From Batrachochytrium dendrobatidis JAM81 (lineage: Eukaryota > Chytridiomycota > Chytridiomycetes > Rhizophydiales): DNA of 64,000 nt. The stretch lies in contig NW_006281105.1 in NCBI RefSeq assembly GCF_000203795.2, positions 310,001-374,000 of the forward strand. Direction: 5' to 3'. The first letter of the stretch is position 1. Every line of letters begins with the position of its first letter. Below the pieces are notes generated by a model. That model saw only the letters and a program-made list of their open reading frames with translations, had not been told where the DNA came from and did no database searches. The position numbers were made by a program, and so were the translations under genes. This document shows, piece after piece, positions 34,743 through 45,732 of this stretch.

Positions 34743-36039
34743 CAAATGATCGATTATGTTGTACAAACGGGTTATTAGCAGTGAATGGGTAATCAACCAG
34801 ACTGTCTATAATGTAATCAGACTAAATACATACAATACTGTCAATCTATGCAACAAACATATATCAACCAAAATAACAGGCATTTCTAAAACCAACCCGT
34901 GATAAAGGACGGATTGGGTTGTCATATATATGGTTGCATATCTACCAAACAGATACAGGCCGTACCATTATGCATGATATTATCCTGTTGTAGTTCAGTT
35001 ATATCCGCAACATTGTGTCTAATACACATCCAACCCTCAACGCGCCAGAATAAAATTGAAACCACTTGCCAATAGATTTATGGCGCTGTACTAGCGTATA
35101 CGCTTGGTCTGATGGTGACTAGTTGTATGCCAAACATGAGAGCATCTAGCAATCAACCCTAGATGTTGTGCACATTTGGTGAATACAAGTACAGTTGGAT
35201 GTCACGGATAGCAACGATCGACATGACAGTGGACACTATTGGACATGTACACTTCAATGTGACTGTCAGCAACCATCACCATCAGTGTGTATCATGTGTT
35301 TAAAAAGTACTCGCATGCATTGGATTCAACACCACGTTTGTGATCGGATTTGATTTGTATTGTGTTGGTGGTGTTGTATTGCATATACCAGTAGATTGTG
35401 TGCTGATTTGAATGGCATGATCATCCATTGTGGTTCATGTACACGATGACAATCTGATCTGTTGACACGGCCAGTTTGTTGAACGACCTGCCAGTCTACA
35501 ATTCAATTATAGTACAACGTCACTCATTCAGTATATCAACGACAGATTGCCAAGTTTGATGTTGATCATGTTGTGACACAATCAGCAGTGTTTGATGTAT
35601 ACAGTCTACACTAACCTAAAATGACCATGCGGTCATACCAACGGAAAAGTCATGGTTTTGAAATACTGCAACAACAGGCTGTTGGATGCTGTTGTTTGAA
35701 TGATCAAATACATGACCAATTGAACAATCAGTCAAACATTTGGTATACAGTGACAGTATGTGTTGTAGTAATGGATTGTAAATGTGATGATAACTATCCA
35801 TAATCAGGGTGACAATCTGACACTACCTGATCACTGGATGCATGACCGCAATTGGAGAGATCAACACAGCATACTACTGAGGTTGATTATACACCAACAG
35901 CGATGCTTGTATATTGATTCACCCTACAGTGTGATTCTGGGTTTGTTAACCCTACAGGGTGTATTTGTGTCTTCTAAATATACATTTGAAAGTTGCCGAC
36001 TGTCACCCTTGAAGCTGCCGTCATTATAAAACAGCAGTT
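34743..36039. other. Intergenic, no supported gene
   Basis: About 1.3 kb without a convincing coding frame; only short 60-80 codon frames with no motif. It includes the upstream region of the protease-like gene. Confidence 0.45.
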
Positions 36040-37729
36040 ATGTATCAGATTCAAACCATTTTCATCACACTACTCTATACAATGCTGATTACTATAGAAT
36101 GCGTTATACTTGCGTTGCAGGCGGTTGCTGCAATTCGACTTGCATTACACTCACCTTTTGAAAGTGCCAGTCCATCAAACAATAGGCTGTCAAAACGATC
36201 ACCCGTTGAATTGGGTGGTGATATCACAAAATGCTACACAATGAGATCCAATGTTAATGGAGTCAATGTATGTATCATGTCATGCATTGTAGTTTGATAT
36301 CAATTTGCACCACGTTGAATCAATCTCACACTTGTTTAAAATAGTTGAATTTGCAAGTCAACTCAGCAGCTCCTGGTATAATTGCACCACTTCCTAGTTC
36401 AAGCAACTATGCAGGTTTGGCTCCAGAAAGTACTCCAAGTGGAGAACCTGTTGCTATAAATTACAAAGGCGAAGAGTATAGAGGATTTAGTTCCACAGCC
36501 GTTGTGACGATTCCGGGTACTAGGATAACTGGCATCAATTTACCAGTAATCTTGGTTGAAAAACAATCACCAGATCTAGTTGGTATCAATCCAAAGTTTG
36601 ATGGAGTATTTGGGTTTGGCTATCTTTCGTTGTCAAGCCATTACACATCAGTCACCGCGATGGATGCTTTGTACAGTTATGGTGTCATTCCTAATAACGA
36701 GATTAGTATTCAACTATGCTCATATGATATGCTGCAAGATAGTTTCATCAATATAGGAAACACGGACGTAACTGCAAAATGTGGAACGGATGGAAAAAGT
36801 GTTGCATGGGTAAACTCACCAATAGCCGATCAATTTACTGTCGACATCAAGAGTATACTAATCAATGGCAAAAACGTAAATCTACCTGCTGAATTTCAGC
36901 AAGTTGTGGAGAATGGACGTACTTTGTATTCAGTCATGGAAACATGCCTTACATATATGTTTTCCCTGAAATAGTCGTGACAATGCTGATTGATGCTATC
37001 CTTGATAGTGGTGCAATCACTGTCAAGAATACTATGCTCAGTAACGATTACCTTGACAAAAGAAGGATTAAAAAAAGATTAAAAGAAAATCGGTTAATGT
37101 CCGAATCCACTTATAATATCAATTGGGACAAGATGCCGACAATTTCAATTACAATGCATGCTGAAACTCCTGTAACTTATGACAATAGCAACTCTGTTGT
37201 AACGATTGAATTGGGTCCTAGAGACTATATGCAGAGAATTGACTCTAAATATGGTAAATATTTGACAATTGTATGCAATATGTGTCGCTTGATTAACCTA
37301 GCTGACATACATGTTGTATTATAGTGGTGTTTGCTGTAAAAGTTGGTCCAAATTACAAAGCAACTCTTGGTATATCATTTATGACCCGACTTGGGTTGGT
37401 ATTTGATCGAAAGCATGCACGCATTGGGTTTGGTCCTGGATGTGGATGCAAAGTCGTGACTGATGGATATCCTATTATTTCAAACAGTGATCAAGTGCTC
37501 TGGTCACCATCACAGTAAGTTGTTTGATATTGATGTGTGCATGTGTTGATTGATATTGATCATGAATTTGATGCATACTGTTAGATTGCCTGAACAACCA
37601 AGTGGTTCAAGTTCAGATGGCACATCTACTCTTAGGAGATCATTGTCGCGACTTGGTAGTACTCTCCGTGATAGTATTCGTCGTGGTAGTAGGCGGTCAA
37701 AGCCTAATTACGAGAAATTTGAGGACTAA
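36040..37729 (+). CDS. Pepsin-like aspartyl protease homologue lacking the first catalytic Asp
   Basis: Family A1-like secreted protein. Exons 36040-36267, 36345-36918 (junction uncertain), 36975-37253, 37325-37514 and 37585-37729; phases agree, and the 36919-36974 intron (GTACTT...AATAG) is the weakest. The N-terminus is a long hydrophobic signal (IFITLLYTMLITIECVILAL). At the place of the first D-T-G-S, the sequence reads LNLQVNSAAPGIIAPL, so the catalytic Asp is Asn and the glycine is lost (36,360-36,371). The second site is present as AILDSGAITV (37,004-37,012). Family strands FDGVFGFGYLSLS and FINIGNTD are recognisable, as is the late ISFMTRLGLVFDRKHARIGFG block. The tail is Ser/Arg-rich. 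It is probably an inactive homologue or a decaying gene. If the intron is not real, there is a frameshift instead. Confidence 0.65.
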
Positions 37730-39363
37730 ACAGATATATCAATAAAACTGGTTATTTGTTGCATGGATGGTGACCATGATTATGTTATAGTTGATATGAT
37801 GTACGTCAGGACTCTTGGTGTTAACAATTAACTACAACTGATCAAGTAGTTGTGCCTGAAAACACTCACCACGCTGTCAACAGTCACAAACAGACTCTCA
37901 ATAAACTCGATTGAATACAATTCATTAGTGACAAGCTGCTACTATATGCATATTTAATGTGGTGTGTTCATGTTTGATTGTGTGATATGTTCAAGCCGTG
38001 CATGTATTGGATCAGTCCAGTGTGTATTGTAGTTGTTTGGTACACGATGATCACGCATACTATTGTATTGGTAATACATGGCATGGATTAAATACATATC
38101 ATGATCGCATAGCTCGATCACGATCCAATTGACACAAACAGTCGAGTCGTGTAGTTTGGGTTCAGCTTGACACATTTGTATTGTCAATCTCGGACAAAAT
38201 GTCAAAAGTGAATCAAGATCAACTGAAACAACCAACAGACTGGATCTAGTATGTGTAGTTGAACTAGGCTGCATATACTGACCACAGTAAACAACTCGAG
38301 TGTCATTTTACTGGATCCAAGCAAGTTGTCATTCAACAAGTAGGGTCTTGCATTGTATTGTGTTTATGTTGTAGGGCACGATTGGATGTTGAATGGCCAT
38401 TTCAACCAATTGGTGTCGTTGGTATCAACGCCAAAGTGTAAACTGATGTTCATGTCCATGATTTCATGTAATGTTGGTTGAACTGCAGACTATACATTCG
38501 AGTATGATTAATTGTGTAATTCTGTAAAAACAACTGGTAAATCAGGCTGTTAATTACAGGATCAAGTAGGACGATAGAATGCCAGTCATTCAAGTATTGT
38601 TTGATCAAAGTATCTCATCGACTAAACAACCAGCTTGCACAATGCATGCAGATTGACCTGTTATCGACCGTTTGCAGTGATATTGACAATCAAAATGTAT
38701 GTTTACAATGATACAATATTGGACAGTGTGTCGAGTCATGTTGATTTGGCCGTATACTTGACATTGAACAATATCATAGTATTGACTTGATTGACGATTG
38801 AAATCATGCAATGGTTGGTGATTGTATCAGTTGACATGTATTGGATAGGTGATGGTACATAACATTGATCGTTGTATAGTTGACTGCCGTGGTTCAAATG
38901 ATCAAACATCATTGTCCAAGTTTGAACGACACTGTGATGTTTGACAACCTTAGTGTCCAACAATGTCCAATGGTGTCCAGTAGTTGTAGCTCGTGGACGT
39001 ATGTTGACATATTTGCGCTGTTCATAGTTTGAAAGTCATAGTAAGTAAAAAATGACAATTACTTTATTGGTTCATTCCTTCATTGTTATCTTTAAACTTT
39101 TGTGAATTACTTTTTAACAATGTGCAACATTAATATGTCGTTATACGTCCACGAGAAACAAGAACTGCATCTCAAGTCTCACTGTTGAGAGTTCCTAAAC
39201 ACTCTAGTTCTTGCATAAAGTGAGGTGATAGTCATTGTCACAAATAAGCTATACGAAAGGTGTAGCTTATTTGTTATACCATACACAATGCAAGTTAACA
39301 CAATACATATCTCTACCGTCTAAACCTTATTACAAAGGTCATACATTACCAATGTCTAACATA
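37730..39363. other. Intergenic, with an orphan gene start at 39,135
   Basis: No supported gene. At 39,135 there is an ATG with codons MSLYVHEKQEL and then a stop, preceded by TTGGTTCATTCCTTCATTGTTATC. This is the same leader and gene start seen at 23,343 and 45,169, and resembles 21,859. Confidence 0.4.
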
Positions 39364-40340
39364 CCCAACATGGAATTGTTTGATAGGCAGTATTGTAGTA
39401 GATCTGCTCGAGTGGGTTCAATGTTGTTTAGACATTGTGTTTTTAGATCATCAATCGACACACACAGCGCACCAACAAGACCATCACATTCCGTTACAAG
39501 AACATGTTTCAAGGTCTCATTGTTCATGTTGTTTGGCAACCCAATAACGAGTAAATCCAGAAATTCATGGAATTCATGGAATTCACAGAGTTTGGCTGGA
39601 ATAAGTAGAAAATCACTTTTCAAGACCTGAAAGACTACCGAGTTCAACAGGACTTGAAATTCCTCCAACAAAAAGATGGTTTGATGCAATGATAAATCGC
39701 ATGCTTAATGGCAACCAACTCAGCGATGCTTTGATTAAAAGTCTCCATAAACTTGTGTCTTGTAATTACTGTTGAGCATCATCAAGAAACAACAGTTTTA
39801 CTTTTTCCAATTCTATCCGTTGTTGTTTGGAACAATCAATGCATTCCCAACAAAAGTGTCGTGCAATCTTGTCCAAGAAACAAATCCAAATGACATTTGT
39901 TTGAGACTATGTTGATACATATTAATGAATATAGGTTTTGCAGAATCAGATGAACAAGTCAATATGACAAACCGATACTCAAACCAAGTATGTGAGTTTG
40001 TCAAGTTGAACAGGTCTTTTGAGATGATTTGTAGAAACATTGATACCATTGATCTGGATAGTTTTCTTGAAAGGATTGTATGAACCAGTGATTGTTGGGT
40101 TTGAGCCAACATCATTCTTGGATTTGATGATGAGTGGACTGGATCCAACAGTCCCGTTTGTTCCAAGTGCAGCAAGCGAGTCCCATGCGTTGTGATTGAT
40201 CTCGACTTGATCCACCAGAGTGGATATTCAGTTAGTGTATCGACCAAAAGTGATCCTGTTTTGTAATCTGCGACCAAGCCAACAGGTTCTATTGCTGAAC
40301 AACAGCCTGTTGTTGACTTGGTCGCAACCACCATCATTGA
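39339..40340 (-). pseudogene. Crinkler remnant, minus strand (in copy E1)
   Basis: Minus-strand frames encode CRN header sequence (NAWDSLAALGTNGTVGSSPL, then IIKSKND) followed, after frame changes, by body-like segments (WFEYRFVILTCSSDSAKPIF; LIPAKLCEFHEF). The parts lie in at least three frames, so the gene is dead. The initial M-E-N-K type start is missing. Confidence 0.6.
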
Positions 40341-40873
40341 GACAACTAAAAGGCTTGTTGGTATTCCAGTCGACCATCAACTTCTTACTTTCCACTTTGT
40401 TGTTGATGGAGTGGAAATAACTTGCAATTCATGGTATTGTCTTGCTGTTCTTGGACTATATTGAACCACTGGAACTGATCCACTCATCAAATCCAACACA
40501 TTATGCTTGGTCAAACTCTGTATCATCAACACTAGACACTGTAATGGACATGAACTCACTTTACAAACCACTCTTGTGAACCTTGTCCAGTCGATACACT
40601 TGTATGATGAACACAACTGTTGTGTGTCCAACATTCAATCAAAACCATTCATCTGGATCAAACCATCATGAACATCGACATCAAAGACATTGACACAATC
40701 CCTAATGTTTTGTATTCAAAAGTCTATTCTGGCAACATACAAATCAGCATCGAAATGCCAGTCGACAGACTGACAACTACACAATATTGTCATGATCGGT
40801 GTCAGTGGATGTGAACAACAACCTGCTATGGTTTGTGTCAACATTGTGTATTTGACTGTTTTATCGACCTGAT
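39364..40873 (+). repeat. Direct duplication E, copy 1
   Basis: Matches 53,970-55,479 at a constant offset of 14,606 bp from start to end, hence no net indel in 1.5 kb. Both copies begin at the word CCAACATGGAATTG and end at TTATCGACCTGA, after which the sequences are unrelated. It contains two back-to-back Crinkler remnants. Confidence 0.9.
40270..40325. repeat. Interrupted inverted repeat between two CRN headers
   Basis: GCGACCAAG (40,270-40,278) pairs with CTTGGTCGC (40,317-40,325), and AACAGG (40,281-40,286) pairs with CCTGTT (40,306-40,311), across a short loop. An identical copy lies at 54,876-54,931 in E2. It sits exactly where the two divergent headers meet. Confidence 0.55.
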
Positions 40874-41671
40874 TTCAGTGCGATGATTGACAAGTTGGCA
40901 CAGTTGGCACCTACCAAAAAGACGGACAAGAATCAATCAGTCTTTGAATACCAATCTGAAAGACTGATCCAGTGTTTGATTTCTGCTCGTATTTTTGTTC
41001 TGAAAACACTCCGTGAAACAAATCCCGATCTCAAGCCTTTTACATGACTATGCATTCAAACAAGTATACAAACTGGTGTACTCTTTTGTAAAATATTCAA
41101 ACATCTATCTAAGCTTCCTTGGTCTGCGTTTGGTAAAGTCTATCAAGAGTTGAAATCATGGTTCCTAAAAGATGGTCGTGTTATATTTGACGAATCGCAG
41201 CATATGCCAAGTCTTTTAAAGTCGGACTATCGTTCAACAACAATCCATCAACACTGCTGGACAATTTGATTTTCCTCTGTCGTTGTTTTCGTTTTTGACC
41301 AGGACTATTATCCAAGATGGCTTCAACAATATATGGTGCGGAACACAAATGCGAATCTGCATTATGGACTTGACATACTCTGCTGCTGGACTCAAACCAG
41401 ATAATATATTGATATTCACCGACTTCAACTACTTGAAATCATCCGATATTTTCAAACTACTATTGATGTGTCAAAGAATATTGACCTTCAAGAAATCTCA
41501 CAGTCTCTTCAAGGTCGTCCAAGACTTTTTGTTTCATTTTTACACAAACTGATTGACTCGACTGACATCAATGATTGTTATTGCGGCTATATACAGGAAA
41601 TGACGTCAAAATCTGGCATGTATTTGCCTCATTCATCATTTTACTGTTTCTGGGAGGATCGAATTGACTAG
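40342..41671 (+). pseudogene. Crinkler remnant, plus strand
   Basis: Plus-strand codons from 40,342 encode a CRN header part (HFVVDGVEITCNSWYCLAVL, then TTGTDPLI after a stop). From 40,860 to 41,671, beyond the end of duplication E, body-like sequence continues in broken frames: FLKDGRVIFDESQHMPSLLK (DE of a Walker B-like strand) and LQGRPRLFVSFLHKL. Several stops and frame changes are present. Confidence 0.5.
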
Positions 41672-41940
41672 AGTATCAAACCCATTGAAAATGCCGACTA
41701 TTGTGCTGCTGAAACTAGATTGGTATTGGAGATACTTGTCCATCCACTTATTGATCCAAAACTCAGATCTGATTGTTTCCCTTGTGTATTTTGTTAAACA
41801 GTCATACACACTACTTGTTTGAACGTATTAGTTTGCAGCAACTATTGCAACTATTACAACTGCTACCCATATTATTGTTATCAAGTTTCGAGATCAACTC
41901 GTTTTACATTTCCATTTCCTGACACCCTACAACACCAATA

Positions 41941-43200
41941 ATGAATTCACTGTGGTCCCGTCTCAACATCTTATCTGCTCTTTCTCCAAAACAGTCTTGC
42001 CGTAGTGTGCAAAACACTATTCCCCAACCAACCAATGCTTGTGAAAATGCACCACACCTTGCCGAAGCAAGCATGAATCCAGAAAGGTATGCAGTACAGC
42101 ATTTGTATTATAGTTGTGCATCTAAATATTGTATTTTGGTTACACAGCACATTGCTAACATGGCTGTTTACTTGCATGTTGTATTATTTACGATTTGATG
42201 ATTGCATTTACGGTATTTTGGGATGGACTCGAAACGTTGCCGAATTTAATTTTGTTGATTCGACTCCGACTACGCGACTTTGATGGTAATGATTTTGACT
42301 GTTTTTGATGCTATCTAATGTCATCGAACGTCATTCGATGTGTATCAATTGTGATTTGTGTTGGTTGGTATGATGTACTGGTTGATTATTATTTGGGATT
42401 GAATTGGTTGATGCCTAATTTGATTTATGGGACAATGGGTTGAATGCTACTTTAAACTTTTACTGTTGTTTGTGCATAATTTTGTAATGTTGTGATTGAC
42501 TAGTTCAAATCAGGAAAACATATATACTGATATGTATACATCCAGTCCAGTCAGTCCAATCAGTACAGTCAGTCCAATCAATGATCCAAGAATCCCTGTT
42601 TCACCAAGTAAGTGTGTGATTTTGTATCAATTTCTCACGAGTTTTGGATGTGAATGCATGTGAATGCATGTATTGTGGATTGTTTAGGCTGTAGTGTGTT
42701 GATGGTAACTATACTGATTATATTGACTGATGGATTGTTTTAAAACATTTACATTATAGTCTCGTCCCTGATTGAGGCAGCTAGGATACTGCAGTCTGGA
42801 AAGCAATGCGACTCTACAGTATCAACCATATATACTGCAGAGTCCATTGCACCAGATTCAGCAGTGACTGGTCATTCATCAGGACCCGTTGAGCATTATA
42901 CCGATGCTCAAGCATCTATGCTGTCATACAGCTATGCTAAACGGGTTTTGGCGTGTGACAAACCGCCTTTTGAAACTCGGTATAAAGTAAGTTGGTTGTA
43001 TTAGTATAAATCTTGGGTTTAGCTTTGAAATTGCACAAGCTGTGCTGGATTGATACAATTGTATAGTTATGGTTGACTAATGTTTTATTTATTGGTATGT
43101 GTCAACTATTTATATTTGACAGGCTGACCAGATGCAGTACACAAGCAGTAAGCTTCCCGGTGAGGTTGATAGATCAAAAGTGTGGCAGCCCATGTCATGA
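41941..43200 (+). CDS. Uncharacterised protein, four exons
   Basis: Exons 41941-42086, 42504-42607, 42760-42986 and 43123-43200 join in phase with GTATGC, GTAAGT and GTAAGT donors, giving 184 residues ending at TGA 43,198. No family is recognised. It has a basic N-terminus, then a Ser/Pro/Thr-rich linker (TSSPVSPISTVSPIND) and a mixed C-terminal part. The frame remains open for another ~57 codons after the TGA, and a strong coding frame follows at 43,371, so the stop may be a recent nonsense change in a longer gene. A GTAAGC at 43,148 is an alternative donor, but I could not complete a consistent model with it. Confidence 0.45.
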
Positions 43201-43370
43201 CTGAGTGATTGTATCAGTCTCTGTGAGTATGTGCGCGAGTTACAAATTTCTGGTTCAACAATCGTTGATAACAAAACATCCATTACAGTCAAAAATAAGA
43301 CCCAATCACGGTACTCAACCAGATCCTGTTCAGTGTTTGCAGTCTCTGCAGTGGTGACTGGACCAAACTC

Positions 43371-44054
43371 ATGATTGCTGAAAACATGGCAAGATCACCG
43401 TATCAATCAACCAGTACCGTTTACTCGACCACCCAATGCATCCGTGACAAATGTGAGGTGTTTTCGATTGATCCAGACAGTGCATCTGCGTCTGATGCAA
43501 CTCGACTGATATATATAGTTGGATCTGTGTGCATGCGATTGATCAACAGCGATTTGTCAGTGTACACGCAGACCAACAATTTATGTGGTATCAGTCCAAT
43601 CCAAACTACTGGCAGGGCAACTCGAGGTAATATGAACTCGATTGGAAACGTTGACTTTTTCATATCGATGGACGAAATGCGACAAACAGTCAAATACCTC
43701 ACCATGCAAGCTGTATTCCTGAAAACTGATATGGCCGCTGTCACTAGCGCATTTGGTCAGTTGCAGAGTCAAACCAATGACATTGTTGCCATGATGACCA
43801 AACACGACAATGTCATTCGATCATTACTGGGACAGATCTTGGTCAAACTGGACTCTGGTTGCTCACCAACACATGCAGTTGTTATACCAGTTGCGGTATT
43901 CGAAACCATTTCCACGACTGTAAACACCACCGCAACTGTGACTGTGTTTTGTCCACAAAGTCAATCCAAGTTGTTCATATGCGACAACAGCACGTTGCAC
44001 ACACACGCAGACTGTCGATACGGAATGTCAAGCAACAATCGACTTATTCCGTAG
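43371..44054 (+). CDS. Uncharacterised 227-residue frame, probably the 3' part of the preceding gene
   Basis: Open from 43,371 to TAG at 44,054. Near residue 100 it has an amphipathic stretch (SIGNVDFFISMDEMRQTVKY) and, later, Thr/Val-rich and Cys-containing sequence. Unknown family. The last 107 codons lie inside duplication D; in copy D1 the same sequence survives without its 5' part. Further coding-like frames follow to about 44,631 (KLVVMTQLGTNQVKFDPETP) but are separated by stops in both copies. Confidence 0.4.
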   Translation: MIAENMARSPYQSTSTVYSTTQCIRDKCEVFSIDPDSASASDATRLIYIVGSVCMRLINSDLSVYTQTNNLCGISPIQTTGRATRGNMNSIGNVDFFISMDEMRQTVKYLTMQAVFLKTDMAAVTSAFGQLQSQTNDIVAMMTKHDNVIRSLLGQILVKLDSGCSPTHAVVIPVAVFETISTTVNTTATVTVFCPQSQSKLFICDNSTLHTHADCRYGMSSNNRLIP

Positions 44055-45715
44055 TCGTGCAATTGTTGACATAAATGCCATTGCGGTCAATGCTGTATCG
44101 ACTGGTGTCGAACCTTGAATGAATGCTGCAACTCGCATTTGTTTATTGCGTTTTGCATCGAATGCAATGTGCACACTCAATAAACTTTGTGGTATTCTGG
44201 TCACATTCTGTATCAATCTGCAACGGATTACCAACATCCATACAATCAACAACACGATCAGATTATTAGTAAATCAATCTATTGCTGTCAAACTTGTAGT
44301 CATGACACAACTCGGTACAAATCAGGTCAAGTTTGATCCAGAAACTCCAACAAAAACCATCAACCCGACCACTGAACTGGCTGTTTGTTGACGGTTTGCT
44401 GGTTATGTGGGTTTATTGTTGATGGGTAAGCGTGTAAACTGTCGTACACGCAATTTATACTGCGAGTTGATGGTCAAGTCTGACAATCTGTATTCGCAAA
44501 CTTGTGTGCAAGCAGTGTTTTGTTGGATCTCAAACATCCTGCAACTCGCACAGTTGTTTGCACAGTTGCTCGTCTATCAATCCACCTGGATCTGCAACTC
44601 TGTCAAGCAAATCCGTAGTGCAACCTGCTGATGTTGATGTGACTACAATAAACACGAAACTCACCAAAATAATACTTGCTGATCTGACAGGTCAATGAGT
44701 GACACTCTAACCATTAATACCAACCAAACAGCGTTTTGAATCAACAATCAACTGTCATGACAATGGGTAACATTCGTGGTCATTTGGCACCCATCTCAAA
44801 CCATCACATCAAACACATTTCCAAAATCGATTGCTGGACAACTCAACTCGGTGCACGAGTCCGCATTACTGTATCAGAGTTGTTAAACATTGGTAATGTG
44901 AAATATCATAAATAACGAGATATTTCAGAGACTCGTACACGACGCATATATGTTTGAGGAGATGTCTATCGCAGCCATCACTTGTGCAATAACAAGAGAC
45001 TTTCTCAGCTATGACGTCTAATTCACGGATACGCATAACCGTTATCCACATTCTTATAAAATGATCAATACTTTCTTTTATCAATAAACAACACAATTAA
45101 CTCATTGGTTCATTCCTTCATTCTCATCTTTTACTTCTGATATTCCTCCAAAACTATACTACATTAATATGTTGTCATACGTCCAAAAGCAACAGTATTG
45201 TTGTGGTGTAATATTAGCAACTACACACAACTTGACATGAATGACAATGTTGATGTCGAGGCTGACAATGTATTACAATGTATTGGTCAACAGTGACTGC
45301 AATCAATGACAATATTGCAGTCGATCCAATCCATGTGTTGATTGGAACAATCATTATCCACTTGTCAGATTCAGCATGTAAATGAATGTTTTGTAACATA
45401 TTTACTAATCCAACAATTGACTGATTAACAATAATTGAATATTAAAATGTTGAGTAAGACTCGAGTCATTATATGAATGACGTAATCAATTGTTGAGTTG
45501 AATTGACACTCGATTGAACAATACAAATAATCACATGACAAATGTTTAATTTGACAGTTTTAATTTCACACAAAAATGTTTAAACTATTCAAAGTGTGAA
45601 TTTGTCTCACATTGTTCACGTGATATCGAGTTTTGAATGTGAGACAAATTCACGTTTTGATCTTTTCTTGTCATTTCATTGTTTCACTTCATTCTATTCT
45701 ATATTCTATTCCTTT
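43736..45715 (+). repeat. Direct duplication D, copy 2
   Basis: Partner of 21,909-23,900 (see there). This copy retains the 5' extension of the coding region (41,941-43,735), which D1 lacks, so D1 is the truncated derivative. It also carries an orphan gene start at 45,169 preceded by TTATAAAATG and a CT-rich leader. Confidence 0.85.
45596..45653 (+). promoter_or_regulatory. CRN upstream inverted-repeat element, copy 3
   Basis: Same perfect 18-bp arms and 22-nt loop as at 23,770-23,827. It is 80 bp upstream of the Crinkler start at 45,733, separated from it by a pyrimidine-rich leader (TTCATTCTATTCTATATTC). Confidence 0.65.
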
Positions 45716-45732
45716 CCTTCATAAACTCCAAA

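Noticed and set aside
42540..42600. Possible CRISPR-like or tandem repeat (CAGTCCAATCAGT words)
   Set aside because: Only a few short imperfect units inside an exon that encodes a Ser/Pro/Val linker; no spacers, and this is a eukaryotic sequence.
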